Below, one piece after another: positions 17,238 to 26,722 of a stretch of DNA of 64,000 nt. The stretch spans positions 248,001-312,000 of the forward strand of contig CAVZGE010000006.1 of the NCBI GenBank assembly GCA_963774745.1, in the 5' to 3' direction. The DNA comes from Prado023 sp963774745 (GTDB lineage: Bacteria > Actinomycetota > Actinomycetes > S36-B12 > CAIYMF01). The notes beneath the pieces were generated by a model. It saw only the letters and a list, made by a program, of their open reading frames with translations, ran no database searches and had not been told where the DNA came from. Every line of letters starts with the position of its first letter. Within the stretch, counting starts at the first letter, position 1. Both the position numbers and the translations under genes were made by a program.

Positions 17238-19882
17238 CCGGCCGCACTCGCAACCTCCGCTGCGCGGGTCACGGCGTCGAGCACTGCGCTCCGGTGCGCG
17301 CTCACCTGGGCTGTCGCGTAGCGCCGGGCCACCACTGAGGCCCGCCCGGCCCGCGTGAGGGCCCCGGCCCGGTCGGCGGCCACGAGGGCGGATGCCAGGC
17401 CCACCTGGGCAGCGAGGTAGCGGGTCAGGACCCGACCGGGTCGCCGATCCCTGCCGCGCAGGGCGTACCAGGTCCAGCCCGCGGGGAAGGCCACCATGGC
17501 AGCCATCGGCCTGACCGTCGCCATTGTGGGCGGCGCGATCGGCAGCCGGCCCACCAGGGACGCGACGACGAAGCCGGGCGCGTTGGCCGGCAGTGTGGTG
17601 GCCGCCGCTGGCACGGCGACGGCCATCTGCATGGCCCTGCGCGCGAGGTGGCCGCGCAGCGCGGTATGCCCGGCGACGTCGGCGTCGGTCAGGCCCAGCG
17701 CGTGGAGGTCGTCCTCGTAGTCGCGTAGGGCGCTGGTCACGGACTCCACCTGGTCATCGGGCGCGTCCTCGAGCAGGTCGGCCAGGCGGGCGGCATTGCC
17801 GTAGGACGCGAGGATTCCGGTCGTCGGGCGCGATCCCTCTGCTGACCGCAGCGCGATCTCGGCAGCGGCCTGCAGGTCGCGAGCCTGGCTCCAGTCGCGG
17901 AAGTCCGGAGACACGGCGCGCAGCGCATCGGTGAACTGGGTGGTCAGTGCCCGAACCAGGGCCTGCTGGCCCATCGTGTCGTCCGGGACCCCGCCGAGCT
18001 CGGCGAGCAGATCATCGAGCGGCAGGGCCGGCCCGACCTTGACGAAGGCGCGGCTGCGCAGGCCCGCCTTGTCCAGGTAGTGCAGGCCGATCGGCTGGAT
18101 CCGCAGGCCGCGGACCCCGGCGGTGCGCGCGGCCAGGGCCATCCGTGCGGCCCCCGTGCGCAGGTGGTGGACCCCTGGCGTGTCGATGCTCTCCCCCTCG
18201 GGGAAGATCGCGACCAGCTGACCGTCGGCCAGGGCTTCGGTGACGGCCTCGAACGAAGCCTGGTTGTCGACCCCCCCGGTGGGGGAGTCCGCTCGCCGGT
18301 GGATCGGGATGGCCCCGACTGCGCGCATGACCTGTGCGGCACCCGGGACACGCCAGATGACGTCGCGGGCCACGAACCGCGGCATCCGCCTGCTGGCCGC
18401 GATGGTCACGACCGGGTCCTCGAAGCCACCGCCATGGTTGATCAGCGCGAGCACCGGGCCCTCGGGCTGCGGCTCGACGCGGTGCACCTCCAGCGAGCGG
18501 TACAGCCATGCGGCCAGGATGCGGGCGGAGTCTGCGACGACCCGGTCCGTGCGGGTTGGCGGAGCGGACACAACGGGCGGCTCGGTCTCGGCGGCTCGCA
18601 CAGCGTGCTCGGTGATTGCGCGTGGGCCTTCGGCCCTCGGGGCGAGCAGGCCCACCTCGGCCAGCGTTCGGATCAGGGCCGCCATCGCCGCGGCCCTCGG
18701 GAAGGGCTGGAACGCGCGCGTCGCCGTGGTCGGTGCGTGCCCGCCGTGGGTCCGGTGTGGGTAGGCGATGTCCCAGTGGTCGGTGCGCACCACGGCCAGC
18801 GCCACGAACGAGGGCAGGTCCAGGCGGGTATCCGGGACTCGTAGCTGCAGGTCGCTGCCACCGTCGACACCGGCCTCAGCCTCGTGCTCGGCGAGGCCGG
18901 CATCCGCGGCCACCGTGAGGAACGGGATCCCCGTGGCAGCGATCGCGACCCGATGCGCGGCCCACCACTGCGAGCGCTGCCCTCGGGTGAGGTCGCGGAC
19001 CGCGCCCGTCGGGTCGTACTCGTCGATACGACGGTCGAAATGGTCGCGCTCACCCCCAGTGAGGACCGGGCCGAAGGCCGCCAGCGCGCGTTGGGCCCGG
19101 TCAAGGGTCCGAGGGTCGCGCAGCTGCAGGGCAAGCGCCTCGTCGGCGACGGGTGATCCGAGGAAGGCGGGCGCCCACCCGACGACCGCGCGGACGCGCC
19201 CGGCCAGCTCCGGTCGCTCCGCGAGCAGCGCCAGGGTGTCCGGTCCCCCTTTCGAGTAGGCGACCACCAGCACGTCACCCTCGGGCGGTGTTGCCTCGCC
19301 AGGCCCACGGAAGTGCCCCGCCTCGTCGTATCCCACGCCCTGGGTCAGCGCCGCGGCGAGGTCGGCCACGTTCGCCCGGCATCCCCGCATCGGGTGGGCG
19401 TCGGCGGCGATCACCCGCAGCCCGAACCGGGCGTGCATCAGGGGCCAGACGTCGCACAGGGCCAGGTCCGGAAGCAGCCCGGTCAGCAGGCCCGGCGCGA
19501 ACAGCAGGGTCGACCCGACCAGGTGCGGGTCCGGCGGGTCCGGTTGCTCGCCGGCCACCTCGCCGGGATCGATCCCAGCCAGGAACCTCGCCGCGAGCTG
19601 CTGACGCGTCGCCGAGTCCGGCGCCACTCCGAGGCTGAGCCCGGCGAGGCCGAGCGCCTCAGGGCTCCGGGCGCACTCGACCGTGAACAGGTACCGGTAG
19701 CGGCGCGCCATCCACGCCTTGACCAGGGGATGGCTCAGGCTGCCGCTCGGGTCCGCGCTGATCGCCTGCCGCACCACAGCCAGCGCCTCCTCGAACCGGT
19801 CCGACGCGTCCGCCGCTGCCAGCCGGCCCAGCGGATCACTCAGCGCCGGACACGGGTATGCGGGTCGATCGGGTTGATACAC
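17234..19882 (-). CDS. Alpha/beta-hydrolase fused to a PlsC-type acyltransferase
   Basis: A protein of about 882 residues with two enzyme domains. The N-terminal half is an alpha/beta-hydrolase: GSTLLFAPGLLTG, then LVVAYSKGGPDTLA as the nucleophile elbow, and a late DHWD that may supply the acid-base pair. The C-terminal half is a glycerol-phosphate-type acyltransferase: LINHGGGFEDPV (the HX5D form), then IFPEGESIDTPG and LRTGAARMALA, which resemble Sct1/Gat1-like GPATs. Two or three hydrophobic stretches close the protein. Lipid remodelling at the membrane is the likely role. I place the start at GTG 19882 because GGAGGT lies just upstream; the frame is open further back, with an ATG at 19945. 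Confidence 0.75.
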   Translation of the reverse strand: MYQPDRPAYPCPALSDPLGRLAAADASDRFEEALAVVRQAISADPSGSLSHPLVKAWMARRYRYLFTVECARSPEALGLAGLSLGVAPDSATRQQLAARFLAGIDPGEVAGEQPDPPDPHLVGSTLLFAPGLLTGLLPDLALCDVWPLMHARFGLRVIAADAHPMRGCRANVADLAAALTQGVGYDEAGHFRGPGEATPPEGDVLVVAYSKGGPDTLALLAERPELAGRVRAVVGWAPAFLGSPVADEALALQLRDPRTLDRAQRALAAFGPVLTGGERDHFDRRIDEYDPTGAVRDLTRGQRSQWWAAHRVAIAATGIPFLTVAADAGLAEHEAEAGVDGGSDLQLRVPDTRLDLPSFVALAVVRTDHWDIAYPHRTHGGHAPTTATRAFQPFPRAAAMAALIRTLAEVGLLAPRAEGPRAITEHAVRAAETEPPVVSAPPTRTDRVVADSARILAAWLYRSLEVHRVEPQPEGPVLALINHGGGFEDPVVTIAASRRMPRFVARDVIWRVPGAAQVMRAVGAIPIHRRADSPTGGVDNQASFEAVTEALADGQLVAIFPEGESIDTPGVHHLRTGAARMALAARTAGVRGLRIQPIGLHYLDKAGLRSRAFVKVGPALPLDDLLAELGGVPDDTMGQQALVRALTTQFTDALRAVSPDFRDWSQARDLQAAAEIALRSAEGSRPTTGILASYGNAARLADLLEDAPDDQVESVTSALRDYEDDLHALGLTDADVAGHTALRGHLARRAMQMAVAVPAAATTLPANAPGFVVASLVGRLPIAPPTMATVRPMAAMVAFPAGWTWYALRGRDRRPGRVLTRYLAAQVGLASALVAADRAGALTRAGRASVVARRYATAQVSAHRSAVLDAVTRAAEVASAAG

Positions 19883-20033
19883 GGGCACCTCCAAGCAGCG
19901 ACAGCGACGCCGAGGGCGCGGCCGCTGGGCCCCGCACTGCAGCATGTGGAGTCCCGCGCTAAGCCAGTCTGCAGGGACATCTACCCTCAACCGGGCGAGC
20001 GGTAAGGCACGCCTCCGCCGAGGGCCAGGGCAC

Positions 20034-20085
20034 ACGGTAGGCCGCCACTCGGGTTCGTACCGCGGGAGGTCACCCTGGAAGTCAC
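20034..20085 (-). promoter_or_regulatory. GTSAC-box promoter of the hydrolase-acyltransferase gene
   Basis: On the minus strand: GTGAC copies (plus-strand GTCAC at 20081 and 20069, 12 nt apart), 29 nt, then TACCGT (20039-20034). Total length is 52 nt. The leader to GTG 19882 would be about 145 nt. The divergent regulator gene begins at 20218. Confidence 0.62.
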
Positions 20086-20217
20086 CCCTGAGCCGGCCGA
20101 GCTGCCTGGTTCGTCGGCGCCTGCCCGTGACACCGGACCGCCGACGCCTGCGTGCGGCATGGCGCAGAGGGGGTTGTGCTTGCTGGTCCCGCATGCCCGT
20201 GGGAATGTTGCCCCACC

Positions 20218-22812
20218 ATGGCAATGACCAAGGACGTCCACTCCATGGGGCGACCCGTCATCCCAGTGGTCATGAACCCGCGCCTTGCCCGGTCCCGGTT
20301 GGTGGCGCGCCTGGGGAAGCTCCCACCGGGCGGGGTGGCGTTGTTGGTCGCCCCCGCTGGCTACGGAGCCACGTCGCTGCTCGCGCTTGCGGCCGAGCAA
20401 TCGAAGTCGACGCCCGTGTGGTTGTCCGGTCCCGGGGGCCGGGGTGGGTATCGCCAGTTCTGGATCAACCTGGCTGTAGCCCTGGCTCACGTCGGTGTCG
20501 ATGCCCCGACACCGCCCGAGGAGGACCAATCCGAGGGGTGGCAGGAGTTCGGCTCCGACCTGGGCCGCCGGCTGGCGGCGGGCCCGGCGCTCCTGCTCAT
20601 CGTGGACGACCTGGGCGGGGATCCGGCCTTCGACGCGGCCTTCCAGCACCTGCTCGACAACCTGCCGACCAACGTCCGCCTCCTGGTGCGGGTCCGACGT
20701 ACCCCGCACCTGGACGTCTCCCGGTTGCTCGCGGGTGGGCAGTTGGTCCTGTTCGACAGGTGGGATCTGGCGTTGAGCGCCGAGGAGTCCCGCGAGTACC
20801 TGGAGATTATCGCCCCGGATCTGTCCGCTGACCGGCGCGCCGCATTGGCCGAGGTCGCCGAGGGATGGATCGGGGCGCTGCGCGCCAGCGTCACGGGCAC
20901 GGGTGGCAGCCCGGACACTGATCCCGCTGCGTGGCTCCTCGGCCCGGGGCTGGACCTGCTGTTCGGCCGCTGGTTGGCCACCGTGGATCCCCGAGATCGG
21001 GATCTGCTGGTGCGCTGCAGCGTGCTGGACACGCTGACTCCGGAAGCGTGTGACGCGATCCTGGAGCGCTCGGACAGCGCGGATCGGTTGGCCGGATTGT
21101 CCGAGGCGCAGGTCGTCGCCCCGCCGGTGGGTGCCCTGGGGTTCCTGTACAGGGCGCACGGCCTGCTCCAGGAGTACCTGCGGCGGCAGCTCTCGGCACG
21201 CGGCCGGCAGGCCACGGCACAGGCCCACGGGGCTGCGGGCCTGTGGTTGGCCTCCCAGGGTGATGTCGACAGCGCGGTCACGCAACTGCTCGATGCGGGT
21301 CAGATCGACAAGGCACGCGAGGTGCTTGGGGCGCACGTCGCAGGGTTGTTGGACTCGGGGCGATCGGACCGGGTGCGTGGCTGGTATCGCCAGGCTCCGG
21401 AGCTGGCCCTGCCCGAGGACCGGCTGATGCTGCTGGGAGCAGCCTGGTCAGAGGTGCTCGGTGGGAACATCTCGGCTGCCCGGCCCCACCTCGCCGAGCT
21501 GGAGGCGATCACGGGTGCTCCCACCCCACAGGGGGCACCTGGGCCGCGTGATGCAGCCTCGGGGCTCGCGTGGCTGCGCACGGAGACCTTGTTCCTGCGA
21601 ACCTATTTGGAGGCGTGGGCTGGGCGCACCGCTCGCGCCAGCGAGCTGGTGGGGATGGTCCGTGCCGCATACGGCACCGAGTGGAGCCGGACGTCGCCGC
21701 AGGCCGCGGCACTGATGGGGGTGCGCCTGGACCTGTGGCACGGCGACGTCGATGCGGCGCGCGCCGAGCTGCTCGCCCTGTCCAGCCGGCCCCGGACCAA
21801 CGAGTACTTCCGGGCCGTGGCGATCCCCGCGCTGAGTGCGGTGCTGGCGGCTGATGATGGCCGGGCGCATCGGGCGCGGTTCCTGGCCGACGGTGCGCTG
21901 GCTGCCCTTGAGGAGGCCGGGGCAATCGGGGTTGCGGACGACTGCGATGCCCGGCTGGCCAGGGCCCGGGCCCTTGTCGATCTCGGCGACCCGGCTGCGG
22001 CGCTCCAGGAAGCAGTGGAGGTGGAGGGCCGTGGGGCGTCGGTCGGGCATGTCGGCTACCTCGTGCTTGGAGTGGTGGCGCGGGCTCGCGCGCTGGCGGC
22101 AGGATCGGACCGGCCGGCCGCGTACCAGGCCCTTGAGGAGGCCCGTCAGGTTCTGCGGGAGCGGGCCGTGGACAACGGGCTGGTCCACGTCGTGGACGGC
22201 GCCGTGGTCGAGATCTCTGTGGAGCTGTCCGACCGTGAGCGGGCCACCCGGGCCCTGGTGCGGATTCCCGCGGGCCGGGCTCGGGAGCGGCTGGCCATCC
22301 GAGTGGCAGGCATGGGGGGATCGCTGACGGAGGCCGAGGCGGTGCGCCTGGCAAGGTCCGTACGACCCGTGGTGCCCCGTGACGTGGTCGACGCGCGGCT
22401 GCTGATGGCCGCGGTGACGGCCGCGTCCCGCCCGGCGGAGGCCGAGATGCATCTGTCGGCGGCAGCCACGATCGCCTACGAGCTCGGCATGCTGCGTGCG
22501 CTGTCGGGTCGGTCGGAGGAGGTGGTCGTCCTGGCCCACCGCGTCGCACAGCGGGCCCACGAGCAGCCCTTGGCCGCGCTGGTTGCCACCGTCACGCAGT
22601 CGGCGACCGCGTCCACGCTGACCCTGCCACCTCTGAGCCCGGGGGAGCGTGAGCTGTTGGATCGGCTGGCCACATCCGCGGGGCATCGTGAGCTGGCGGC
22701 CGACCTGGGCATCTCCGTGAACACCCTCAAGACCCGGTTGCGCCGCCTGTACGCCAAGCTCGGGGTGCACGACCGGGCCTCGGCCGTGCGGCGCACCGGA
22801 TCCGGGGTCTGA
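20218..22812 (+). CDS. LAL-type (MalT-like) LuxR regulator, paralog 2
   Basis: An 864-residue paralog of the regulator at 2466, collinear along its length. It has a P-loop-like PAGYGAT (GYGAT at 48-52, again Ala instead of the Walker A Lys), Walker B-like LLLIVDDL, a long TPR-like helical middle, and a C-terminal LuxR domain (HRELAADLGISVNTLKTRLRRLYAKLGVHDRA). The shared lysine loss argues against random decay and for a family that does not use canonical ATP hydrolysis. ATG 20218 fits the paralog alignment, though its Shine-Dalgarno is weak. The divergent acyltransferase has a GTSAC promoter in the shared intergenic region. Its stop TGA abuts the stop of the ATPase gene (TGATCA). Confidence 0.85.
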   Translation: MAMTKDVHSMGRPVIPVVMNPRLARSRLVARLGKLPPGGVALLVAPAGYGATSLLALAAEQSKSTPVWLSGPGGRGGYRQFWINLAVALAHVGVDAPTPPEEDQSEGWQEFGSDLGRRLAAGPALLLIVDDLGGDPAFDAAFQHLLDNLPTNVRLLVRVRRTPHLDVSRLLAGGQLVLFDRWDLALSAEESREYLEIIAPDLSADRRAALAEVAEGWIGALRASVTGTGGSPDTDPAAWLLGPGLDLLFGRWLATVDPRDRDLLVRCSVLDTLTPEACDAILERSDSADRLAGLSEAQVVAPPVGALGFLYRAHGLLQEYLRRQLSARGRQATAQAHGAAGLWLASQGDVDSAVTQLLDAGQIDKAREVLGAHVAGLLDSGRSDRVRGWYRQAPELALPEDRLMLLGAAWSEVLGGNISAARPHLAELEAITGAPTPQGAPGPRDAASGLAWLRTETLFLRTYLEAWAGRTARASELVGMVRAAYGTEWSRTSPQAAALMGVRLDLWHGDVDAARAELLALSSRPRTNEYFRAVAIPALSAVLAADDGRAHRARFLADGALAALEEAGAIGVADDCDARLARARALVDLGDPAAALQEAVEVEGRGASVGHVGYLVLGVVARARALAAGSDRPAAYQALEEARQVLRERAVDNGLVHVVDGAVVEISVELSDRERATRALVRIPAGRARERLAIRVAGMGGSLTEAEAVRLARSVRPVVPRDVVDARLLMAAVTAASRPAEAEMHLSAAATIAYELGMLRALSGRSEEVVVLAHRVAQRAHEQPLAALVATVTQSATASTLTLPPLSPGERELLDRLATSAGHRELAADLGISVNTLKTRLRRLYAKLGVHDRASAVRRTGSGV

Positions 22813-25524
22813 TCAGGCCTGGGCGATCCGCCGCCGCACGGCCTTCTCGACCTCGACGGTGAGCGCGAACAGCAGGGCCAGTCCCATGCATGTCGCCCAT
22901 TGCCCACCGGTCAGCTCGGTGGTCTTCAGGAAGCCCTGCAGGAAGCCGACCTCGGTGGAGGCGATGGTGATCGCGACTCCCGCGGCGACGAGCAGGGCTG
23001 CGGGAACGACCGGTCGGGCGAACGCCGAGGCGGTCGTCTTGCGCATCACGAGGCCGGCGAGCCCGGTCGCCAGGCCCATCACGGCGTAGGCCATCGTCAC
23101 CGACACGCTGGCGACCTCCCCGGAGGGCTCGTCGGGGCCGAAGGCCAGGGGCAGCAGCGAGAGCACGCCGAGGAGCAGGCCCAAGCCGATCCAGCGCACC
23201 GCAGTGGTGCGGTTGAAGATCCGTTCCCGGGGGTCCCGGGGCGGGGAGTCCATCAGGCCGGGCTCGGGTTCGTCGATCGTGATGATGATGACCGGGATGA
23301 TGGCCAGGGTGAAGTTGAGGAACAGCACCTGCAGGGGCAGCAGGGCGACCCCCTCGTTGATGTTGAGGATGGTCGCGAGCAGGAACATGCTGACCAGCCC
23401 GAACAGCTGGGTGAGCTGGTAGCCGATGTAGGCGGTGATGCGGGCGAAGATCCCGCGGCCCAGCTCGACGGCGTGCACGAGGGTGGCGAAGTTGTCGTCG
23501 GTCAGGATCATCTTCGCGGCCTGCTTGGACACCTCGGATCCGCTGCCCATCGCGACGCCGATGTCGGCCTGCTTGAGCGCGGCGGCGTCGTTGACGGCGT
23601 CACCGGTCATCGCCACGATGTCGCCGCGCCCCTGCATGAGCTGGACCAGGCGCAGCTTGTCCTGGGGCGAGACCCGACCGAACACGTGCAGCTCGGGCAG
23701 CTGTGCGGCGAGCTGATCATCGCTGGTGGCGGCGAAGTCGGTTCCGGACATGCCACCGGGTCCCAGGTCGAGCTCGGCGGCGATCGCCTGGGCGGTGACC
23801 AGGTGATCGCCGGTGATCATCCGCACGTCGATGCCGGCCCGGTGGGCCACGCGCACGGCCTTGATCGCCTCCGGGCGCAGCGGGTCGATGATGCCGACGA
23901 GTCCGAGGAACACCAGGTTCTCCACGGCGGCCATCGGGTCGCCGGCGACGGCGTCGGTCTGGTCGACCGGCATCGCGCGTACGGCCAGCGCGAGGACGCG
24001 CAGGCCGTGCTCGCCGAGTCGGGCGTTCGCCCGGTCGACGGTCTCCCGCACGTCGTCGAGGGGCACGGTGCTGCCGTCGGGGGCCAGCGCCCTGGTGCAG
24101 CGGGCGAGCACGACGTCGGGTCCGCCCTTGACCAGCCCGACGAGGCGCTGCTCACCGGCCAGTGGGGCGTGGTGGAAGGTGGCCATGAACTTGTAGGTCG
24201 AGTCGAACGGGACGGTGGCCACCCGAGGGTAGGCCAGCCGGGTTTCGGCCACGGAGGTGCCGATCTTCTCGGCGAGCACGACGACGGCGGCCTCGGTGGG
24301 GTCACCGACCACCTCCCCGCTGCGGCTCACGGTGGCGTCGCTGGCCAACGCGCACACGTAGGCCAGGGCGGTGAGGTCGGCGTCCGGGGCGCCGGCCACC
24401 CCGCGGATGGCGCCGGTCCACGAGTAGCCCTCGCCGTCGACCTCGTACCAGCTGCCGCCGTAGAACACCGCCCGGGCGGTCATCTGGTTCAGGGTGAGCG
24501 TGCCGGTCTTGTCGGTGTTGATCTGGCTTGTGGCGCCCAGGGTCTCGACGTCGTTGAGGTTGCGCACGATGGCCTTGGCCTTGGCCAGCTGCTGGGCGCC
24601 CATGGCGAGCATGGACTGCACGAAGGTGGGCATGCCCGTCGGGATGGCTGAGACCGCCATCGAGATGCCCAGCAGCATGAGGGCCTCGAAGCTCAAACCA
24701 CGGACCAGCCCGACCACGAGGATCAGCGCCAGGGTGGCCCAGGCGACGATCGCGATCTTCTTGGTGAGGTCGTCGAGCTGGCGCTGCAGCGGGGAGCGGG
24801 TCCGGGAGACCTCACTGAGCATGGAGGCGATCCGGCCCACCTCGGTGCTCATGCCGGTCTCGGTGATCACGATCGTGCCGGTGCCCCGCGTGACCGACGT
24901 GTTCTGGAACAGCATGTTGGACCGGTCGCCCAGTGCGATGTCCGAACCCTCCAGCCCAGCCGGGTCCTTGCCCACCGGGACGCTCTCCCCGGTCAGGGCG
25001 GACTCCTGCGCCTCGAGCGTCGCGGACTCCAGGATGCGTCCGTCCGCCGGCACGATGTCGCCGGCCTCCACCTGAACCACGTCCCCGGGAACCAGGTCGG
25101 ATGCCGGCAGGAGCGTGAGGCTGCCGTCGCGCATCACCCGGGCCTGCGGCACCTGGAGGCTGGCCAGCGCGTCCACGCTGGCGCGCGCCTTGAGCTCCTG
25201 GTTGGTGCCCATCACGACGTTGAGCAGGACCAGGGCGATCACGACGGCCGCTGTGGAGCCCTGGCCGATCACGATGCTGACCACAGCCACGGCGAGCAGC
25301 ATCAGGGTCATGGGCTCCACCAGTTGCCCCAGAGCGACGCGCAGGACCGAGGGCTTGGCCTCCTGCTGCAGCGCGTTCGGGCCGTACTCGACGAGCCGTT
25401 CGGCGGCGTCGGCCGTGGCCAGCCCCGTGGGCGTCGAGTCGAGCCGGGCGAGTACCGCCGCCCCCGGCATCACGTGCCATGCGGGCTGCTCGGTGCTGGT
25501 CGGGCTCATCGTGTCCTGGCTCAT
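22813..25524 (-). CDS. P2-type cation-transporting ATPase with unusual ion-site residues
   Basis: A 903-residue P-type ATPase. ATG 25524 follows GAGGACC. Domains in order: a cation-ATPase N-domain; the A-domain with LTGESVPVG; the phosphorylation site NTDKTGTLT (Asp at about 338); the nucleotide domain (KGGPDVVL); the hinge MTGDAVNDAAALKQADIG; and a C-terminal helix bundle. The helix-4 motif is AIPTGMPTFV instead of the usual PEGLP, and helix 6 reads LNFTLAIIP, without the aspartate that ligates Ca2+ in SERCA-type pumps. The transported ion is therefore uncertain; Mg2+, H+ or another cation are possible. It lies 28 nt downstream of the DUF2252 gene and is probably cotranscribed with it. Confidence 0.9.
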   Translation of the reverse strand: MSQDTMSPTSTEQPAWHVMPGAAVLARLDSTPTGLATADAAERLVEYGPNALQQEAKPSVLRVALGQLVEPMTLMLLAVAVVSIVIGQGSTAAVVIALVLLNVVMGTNQELKARASVDALASLQVPQARVMRDGSLTLLPASDLVPGDVVQVEAGDIVPADGRILESATLEAQESALTGESVPVGKDPAGLEGSDIALGDRSNMLFQNTSVTRGTGTIVITETGMSTEVGRIASMLSEVSRTRSPLQRQLDDLTKKIAIVAWATLALILVVGLVRGLSFEALMLLGISMAVSAIPTGMPTFVQSMLAMGAQQLAKAKAIVRNLNDVETLGATSQINTDKTGTLTLNQMTARAVFYGGSWYEVDGEGYSWTGAIRGVAGAPDADLTALAYVCALASDATVSRSGEVVGDPTEAAVVVLAEKIGTSVAETRLAYPRVATVPFDSTYKFMATFHHAPLAGEQRLVGLVKGGPDVVLARCTRALAPDGSTVPLDDVRETVDRANARLGEHGLRVLALAVRAMPVDQTDAVAGDPMAAVENLVFLGLVGIIDPLRPEAIKAVRVAHRAGIDVRMITGDHLVTAQAIAAELDLGPGGMSGTDFAATSDDQLAAQLPELHVFGRVSPQDKLRLVQLMQGRGDIVAMTGDAVNDAAALKQADIGVAMGSGSEVSKQAAKMILTDDNFATLVHAVELGRGIFARITAYIGYQLTQLFGLVSMFLLATILNINEGVALLPLQVLFLNFTLAIIPVIIITIDEPEPGLMDSPPRDPRERIFNRTTAVRWIGLGLLLGVLSLLPLAFGPDEPSGEVASVSVTMAYAVMGLATGLAGLVMRKTTASAFARPVVPAALLVAAGVAITIASTEVGFLQGFLKTTELTGGQWATCMGLALLFALTVEVEKAVRRRIAQA

Positions 25525-25552
25525 GGTGGTCCTCGCTCGGCGTGGTCGCGGG

Positions 25553-26722
25553 TCAGCTGGTGGCGTGCGTGCCGACCTCGGCGACGAGGGCTGCGTGGTC
25601 GCGCTCGGTGAGGTCGGCGTAGGCGTTGGCCCATTCGGCCACTGAGGTGTCGAAGGTGTCGGTGTCGCCGAGGTACCCGGTGATCTTGCTGGCACCGCCG
25701 GCACGGGTGTGGGCGCGGGCGAGCACCGCTCCGCAGATCCGGCCGTACAGGTCCAGGTCCTCGGCGTCGAGGCGCTCGAGGTCGATGGAGCCCTTCATGT
25801 CCTTGATCTGGCGGACGAAGTAGTCGTACGGGGCGGCCTCGGCACCGGAGGTCCAACCGAGCAGGGGATCACCGGTGGCCTGCATCAGCCGTTGTCCGAC
25901 CACGACCCGCCTGCCGTGGTGGCCGATCGAGCTGGCACCGACATACGGCTCGAGGACCGAGGCGTTGGCCTGCTTGATCTGCAGCACCAGGTGGTCACCG
26001 TCCCCGGTCACCATCAGCATGGCCAGCGCGCGAGTGCCCACGCTGCCGACCCCGACGACCTTGTGGGCCAGGCCCACGAACGAGTAGCGCAGGAGCAGCA
26101 GGACCGCATCCGGACTCAGCGCCTCCAGGTACCTGCCGAACAGGGCGGCAGCATCCTGGGTGATCCCCTCATGCTCGTTCTCGTCGACGGGCACGAGCAG
26201 CGGCGGTGCGGAGCGGAACCGGCGCTGGCCGTCGACGACCTCGGTGAGCTTGCCCACCGCGACGTCGCCGGTGGCTTTCGCTGAGGAGCGCCCGGCCCGC
26301 TTGGCGTCGTCGGCCAGGCTGGTGCCCTTGAGTGCCTTGACCATGTCCTCCACGTCGACGCGGGTGTACCAGACCTCCATCGGGCTCTTCTGTGCCAGCG
26401 CGGCGATCGTGGTGCGGTAGGAGGCGACGGTGGCCCGGGTCGCGGCCCGGATCTTCTTGGGCTTGACCCCGACGTGCCGCCCGGCAACGGCCACGCTGGC
26501 GGCCAGCCGCTTGACGTCCCACTCGAACGGCCCGGGCAGGGTCTCGTCGAAGTCGTTGAGGTCGAACACCAGCCGCCGGTCCGGGGAGGCGAACATCCCG
26601 AAGTTGGCCACGTGGGCATCCCCGCACAGCTGGGCGCGGATCGTCGTGCGCGCCCCCGCGGACAGGTCGGCGGCCATCACGGCCGCCGACCCGCGCAGGA
26701 ACGCGAACGGGGAGGCGCCCAT
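25553..26722 (-). CDS. DUF2252 protein (5' end unclear)
   Basis: A DUF2252-family protein, 389 residues from ATG 26722. Motifs: GASPFAFLRGSAAVMAADL, LCGDAHVANFG, FDLNDFDETLPGPFEWD, and a long C-terminal half. The family resembles phosphotransferase-fold kinases (GDAHxxNFG, DFD) but has no assigned reaction. Family members have roughly 40-60 more residues at the start. The same frame does encode them upstream (ETPLEAHAHLLLPP and GLIPLRYERM), but it meets a stop without an ATG or GTG. A neighbouring frame starting at ATG 26948 or 26930 would join through a one-base shift near 26880. Either a frameshift or a rare start codon is implied. It lies upstream of the P-type ATPase in the same operon. 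Confidence 0.75.
   Translation of the reverse strand: MGASPFAFLRGSAAVMAADLSAGARTTIRAQLCGDAHVANFGMFASPDRRLVFDLNDFDETLPGPFEWDVKRLAASVAVAGRHVGVKPKKIRAATRATVASYRTTIAALAQKSPMEVWYTRVDVEDMVKALKGTSLADDAKRAGRSSAKATGDVAVGKLTEVVDGQRRFRSAPPLLVPVDENEHEGITQDAAALFGRYLEALSPDAVLLLLRYSFVGLAHKVVGVGSVGTRALAMLMVTGDGDHLVLQIKQANASVLEPYVGASSIGHHGRRVVVGQRLMQATGDPLLGWTSGAEAAPYDYFVRQIKDMKGSIDLERLDAEDLDLYGRICGAVLARAHTRAGGASKITGYLGDTDTFDTSVAEWANAYADLTERDHAALVAEVGTHATS

Noticed and set aside
22900..24651. Long plus-strand open frame (583 codons) opposite the P-type ATPase
   Set aside because: Low-complexity His/Gly/Asp-rich product, no start context, and the other strand carries all ATPase motifs.
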